A stretch of DNA of 7,857 nucleotides from Armatimonadota bacterium (lineage in GTDB: Bacteria; Armatimonadota; Zipacnadia; Zipacnadales; UBA11051). The position numbers and the translations under genes were made by a program. A model generated the notes under the pieces. The model did no database searches. It was not told the DNA's origin and worked only from the letters and a program-made list of their open reading frames with translations. Each line of letters starts with the position of its first letter. Within the stretch, counting starts at the first letter, position 1. Below are positions 5,137-7,857 of the stretch, piece after piece. The stretch is from the NCBI GenBank assembly GCA_003542955.1, contig DPJP01000163.1, positions 5,293 through 13,149 on the forward strand. The letters are read 5' to 3'.

Positions 5137-7569
5137 ATGGCACGTCAAGCACCGACTCCAGCCCAGCTTCTCAGTCAGCTCATGAGCAAGAAGTGCCCCA
5201 CTGACAGCCTGCTGTGCACCTGCAACCAGATAGCGGAGTGTGCCGCGAACGTTACCAACTCGCAGGTCGGGATACTCTATCTCACGGCCGAGCAGAAGGT
5301 GCTGGAGGCGGTCGGCCGTGGAGGTGAGCGCCTGGATCCCGTACCGGGCGTGGACATCCCGTTCTACCGCCTCGACTGGGACATCATCCCGGAATACGAG
5401 TTCATGTACGACGGTTTCACCGCGTGGTGTGCCGTCCACCTGCGGCCGGGGCACTACGACATACGCAGGATGGACGGGGTGCTCAATAGGCACCCGGCTT
5501 GGCGTGGACAGTGGGACCCGATCGTCTGGAGGGGGGAGGCCGAGAGGCAACTAGACCGCATTCTGGCTGTCGCGATCGGCAGTGAGACCGAGGACTCACC
5601 TTACAGATGCTACGGTCTGCTCAAGGTAGAGCGGCAACTCACGGCGGCTGGCTCCCAGGGGAACGCCTACAGCATGGAGGAGGTCGAGCAGATCATCGTC
5701 ATGGCGGCGAGCATCCGTGACTGGTTCCTTGCCGACCCCGCGCGCGAGCGACGCTTCTGGCGGGCCCAGTGCCAGGCAATGGCGCAACGGAAGGCCGCCG
5801 AACTGCTCGCCCTGTTCGCACGAGGACGTTCCATGCGCTGCAACATCACCGAAGGGCTCGGCTTCATCATGGAGTTCCTGAGAATGTATCTGGGAGCCGA
5901 ACACGCATTCCACGTGTTCGAGGGGCAACCAGACGCGGGCGAAGCATGGCACGACGCTGCCGTCATGCCGTACTGGCGACCGGCGTACCGAGAGGCTACG
6001 TGGTCGACACGCAGAGACGAGGAAGACCTCGGCACCAGCCACCCGCCCTACCAACCGGGTGCAGATGCGCCCTGGCGCAGAGAGAGCGCGAGGCCGAAGC
6101 TGCTCCGCGCCTGCCTAGAGCTTGGTCAACGGCCGTGCATGGAGCACTACCTGCTGTCGGATCTTGCCAGCGAAGGGGTGCGAATGGCCCGGGGCGGCGG
6201 ACTGCTGGCTCCGGAGAACTGGGTGGCGGTCCAGCGGAGCTGGGAGGAACTGCTGGCGAAGGTGGCTGAGGCACGCGCTGGTGGTGCCACGGGGACAGTG
6301 ACCGACGTCCCGCTTGGACTCGCGCAACCGGTGCTGCTTCCCTGCGACGCGGACAAGCCCGCCGAAGTCCTCTGCGGTAGTGCGAAGCTCATCCGCCTCC
6401 TTTCTGGCGACCGAGACCTCGGCACTGTCATCATCCCCCAGCCCCCGGATATGGGCAGCGCAGTGGCTCGAACGCCTCGGGGCGCTCCGGCAACCGGGGT
6501 CAAGTCACCAGACGTGAGCAATGAGGACTTGGGCGTAATCGCGTCAACTCTGTCGCGGACATTCGACGGACTCCTCTCATCTCAATACGACATTCCGCTG
6601 CGCCCGCCGAGGACTCCTCGGCTGCCACCGATCTACCTACCTCGTCTTCGGGAGATCGGGCCCAAGTGGGTCGCCATCTTGTTTGCGGACATCCGCAACT
6701 TTAGTACTGTGACCAAGATACTGCGCCTTCTCGGCAAGCGAGCAGAGGGTGCCCTTGAACTGCTCATGGACGTCCATGCTCTGGAGATGGCACGAACCAT
6801 CGCTCGATGGGGGCGGCGTGACAAGTTCATGGGTGACGGCCTTATGGCCATATTCGGCGAAGACCTCGACGGAGAGAACGAGGGTGACCGAGAACGCATG
6901 GTGAAGCACGCTCTGTGCTGCGCGTGTGAGATGGTGCTCGTGTTCGCGCAAATCAAGGCTCTGTGGCTGAGCGGAGACATCGATAGCAGTAGACTGCCTT
7001 GGCGTCCTCCACCGGCACAGCCAGACTTCACATGGCGGGCAATCCAGAGAGAGTTCAATGAGAACATCGATTTTGACATCGGTATCGGGATCAACTTTGG
7101 TCAAGCCTACTTCGATTACTTCGGGGATCTGCGGCGTCGCGAGTACACGCCCATTGGGGATCAGGTCAATCTCGCGAAGAGGCTGGAGGAGGAAGCCTGC
7201 AGATGGGATGAGCAGTTGGGGCGCTATCGTGCCCCCATCCTGCTCAGTCAGACTGCGTGGAGCTATGCTTGGGACGAGGGCAACGGGTTCCTTCTCAGCC
7301 CGACCTTGAACTCCAGGAACCTCTGTTGGCCGTTGACAACCGGTCTGAAGGGACAGAAGTTCGACTACAACGTGTATGAGATGGACCCCAACATCCTTAA
7401 CGTTGATAGCGTCAAGCAACAGCCTGAGCAGCTTCAGCAAGGCGAAGGGCCGGATCAGATACCCTTCAGACAGACAGCTGACGCTGTAACACTGAGCGAC
7501 GAACGTCAGAAGCAGCTCGATGAGCTCAAGAGACCACCGACTGGCACGGCGGGCTCGGGATCGGGCTAG
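5137..7569 (+). CDS. Class III adenylate cyclase with two GAF-like sensor regions
   Basis: ATG 5137 follows AGGAGGGAG by six bases; the product has 810 residues with no signal peptide or membrane segment. Residues ~20-195 read as a GAF domain (GFTAW at 93-97, AVAIG at 144-148, YGLLKVER at 159-166). Residues ~222-483 look like a second GAF with a long insertion, ending in a strand GTVIIPQ (429-435) and a helix from S461. The catalytic domain spans ~510-730. D518 (FADIRNFS) and D567 (KFMGDG) bind the metals, and N678 and R682 (GDQVNLAKRLEE) stabilise the transition state. K563 paired with T671 is the adenine-recognising Lys/Thr pair of class IIIb enzymes, so ATP-to-cAMP activity is predicted. 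A Pro/Trp-rich insert (~609-645) lengthens the stretch between D567 and T671. The last ~65 residues are Gln/Pro/Gly-rich and probably disordered. The N-terminus has four clustered cysteines (C20, C27, C29, C35). The protein should act as a dimer. AGA/AGG arginine codons are frequent, unlike its neighbours. Confidence 0.92.
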   Translation: MARQAPTPAQLLSQLMSKKCPTDSLLCTCNQIAECAANVTNSQVGILYLTAEQKVLEAVGRGGERLDPVPGVDIPFYRLDWDIIPEYEFMYDGFTAWCAVHLRPGHYDIRRMDGVLNRHPAWRGQWDPIVWRGEAERQLDRILAVAIGSETEDSPYRCYGLLKVERQLTAAGSQGNAYSMEEVEQIIVMAASIRDWFLADPARERRFWRAQCQAMAQRKAAELLALFARGRSMRCNITEGLGFIMEFLRMYLGAEHAFHVFEGQPDAGEAWHDAAVMPYWRPAYREATWSTRRDEEDLGTSHPPYQPGADAPWRRESARPKLLRACLELGQRPCMEHYLLSDLASEGVRMARGGGLLAPENWVAVQRSWEELLAKVAEARAGGATGTVTDVPLGLAQPVLLPCDADKPAEVLCGSAKLIRLLSGDRDLGTVIIPQPPDMGSAVARTPRGAPATGVKSPDVSNEDLGVIASTLSRTFDGLLSSQYDIPLRPPRTPRLPPIYLPRLREIGPKWVAILFADIRNFSTVTKILRLLGKRAEGALELLMDVHALEMARTIARWGRRDKFMGDGLMAIFGEDLDGENEGDRERMVKHALCCACEMVLVFAQIKALWLSGDIDSSRLPWRPPPAQPDFTWRAIQREFNENIDFDIGIGINFGQAYFDYFGDLRRREYTPIGDQVNLAKRLEEEACRWDEQLGRYRAPILLSQTAWSYAWDEGNGFLLSPTLNSRNLCWPLTTGLKGQKFDYNVYEMDPNILNVDSVKQQPEQLQQGEGPDQIPFRQTADAVTLSDERQKQLDELKRPPTGTAGSGSG

Positions 7570-7684
7570 CAGACCGGAGCATGCTTGACTTCGGCCGATG
7601 CGAGGCGAGGAGGGCGCGGCCACCTCTGGGCCGGCGAGGCGCGGCGTAGCAATCACGTGCGCAGGTCCGCACTGATTCGCGCAA

Positions 7685-7717
7685 GGCGGGTAGGGCAGGA
7701 CGCATGGCCTACCCGCC
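7685..7717 (+). terminator. Strong hairpin without a T-tract, possible terminator of the cyclase gene
   Basis: GGCGGGTAGG (7685-7694) pairs perfectly with CCTACCCGCC (7708-7717). After a G-G mismatch, CA/TG add two inner pairs around the 7-base loop GGACGCA. It lies 116 bases after the cyclase stop. There is no T-run on either side, so it is not a classical intrinsic terminator. U-less terminators have been proposed in high-G+C bacteria, but a structured RNA element or a protein-binding site fits equally well. Confidence 0.45.
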
Positions 7718-7750
7718 AGTGCTTGTGCTGCCAGCCTCGCAAGTGAGGAC

Positions 7751-7788
7751 AGGCTCAGTGCGCGATGTGGGCCAAAGATGCTGAGCCT
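7751..7788. repeat. Inverted repeat, 8-bp perfect arms
   Basis: AGGCTCAG (7751-7758) and CTGAGCCT (7781-7788) are perfect inverted copies separated by 22 bases; two inner T-G/G-T wobbles could extend the stem. It follows the 10-bp hairpin by 33 bases. There is no T-run after it. The role is unknown; it could be part of a composite terminator or of a structured RNA running from about 7657 to 7788. Confidence 0.35.
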
Positions 7789-7857
7789 TGCCAGTCGCCG
7801 ACGTCGCCACGCGCCCGCTCCATCTGTCAACGGACGGGTTCCGACGAAGGAGTTGAC

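Larger units (their letters stand above)
7570..7857. other. Non-coding region downstream of the cyclase with several inverted repeats
   Basis: These 288 bases hold no supported gene; the long minus-strand frame starting near 7830 is mostly antisense of the cyclase. Besides the stems listed separately (7685-7717 and 7751-7788), there are shorter ones: CGGCC/GGCCG (7617-7633), GTGCG/CGCAC (7657-7672) and CCTC/GAGG (7735-7748). The right edge carries GTCAAC (7826-7831) and GTTGAC (7852-7857), an inverted pair whose last five bases, TTGAC, resemble the start of a -35 box. The following gene lies outside the window. Confidence 0.5.

Noticed and set aside
6637..7832. Long minus-strand frame across the cyclase 3' half and downstream region
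   Set aside because: It is antisense to conserved catalytic motifs, starts at a TTG without a ribosome site, and shows no recognisable domain; open frames like this are common in high-G+C DNA.

Overview
This window is a high-G+C bacterial chromosomal segment. By eye it is over 60% G+C, third codon positions are mostly G/C, and Shine-Dalgarno sites are strong. It carries four genes. The mix is a heparinase II/III-type protein, an uncharacterised lyase-like toroid protein, a uroporphyrinogen-decarboxylase-like (UroD-like) paralogue and a GAF-adenylate cyclase. It fits glycan-degrading lineages with many UroD-like paralogues, such as Armatimonadota, Planctomycetota, Lentisphaerota or Hydrogenedentota. 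That placement is an inference from gene content, not a phylogenetic result. No mobile element, tRNA, rRNA or CRISPR array was seen.

Layout. Positions 2-1390 (+) hold the C-terminal part of a heparinase II/III-family protein whose toroid domain lies left of the window. Positions 1417-3549 (-) hold a 710-residue protein of no named family. It has an N-terminal alpha-helical region with an Asn-His-Gly motif like those of toroid polysaccharide lyases, and a beta-rich C-terminus. It converges on gene 1 with 26 bases between the stops. A 201-base divergent intergenic region (3550-3750) with an imperfect palindrome separates it from a 364-residue UroD-like/MtaA-like protein at 3751-4845 (+). A 291-base gap (4846-5136) with overlapping inverted repeats and a weak promoter candidate precedes an 810-residue cytoplasmic class III nucleotide cyclase at 5137-7569 (+). 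That cyclase has two GAF-like sensor regions and a cluster of N-terminal cysteines. The last 288 bases are non-coding and contain a series of inverted repeats, the best being a perfect 10-bp stem.

How the genes may work together. The first two genes point to handling of an acidic or modified polysaccharide, one of them apparently in the cytoplasm. The UroD-like protein belongs to a superfamily that includes corrinoid-dependent methyltransferases, so removal of methyl groups from methoxylated substrates is a possible link but unproven. The cyclase differs from its neighbours in arginine-codon use (at least 16 AGA/AGG codons against none in the UroD-like gene). It is probably an independent cAMP signalling unit rather than part of the sugar cluster.
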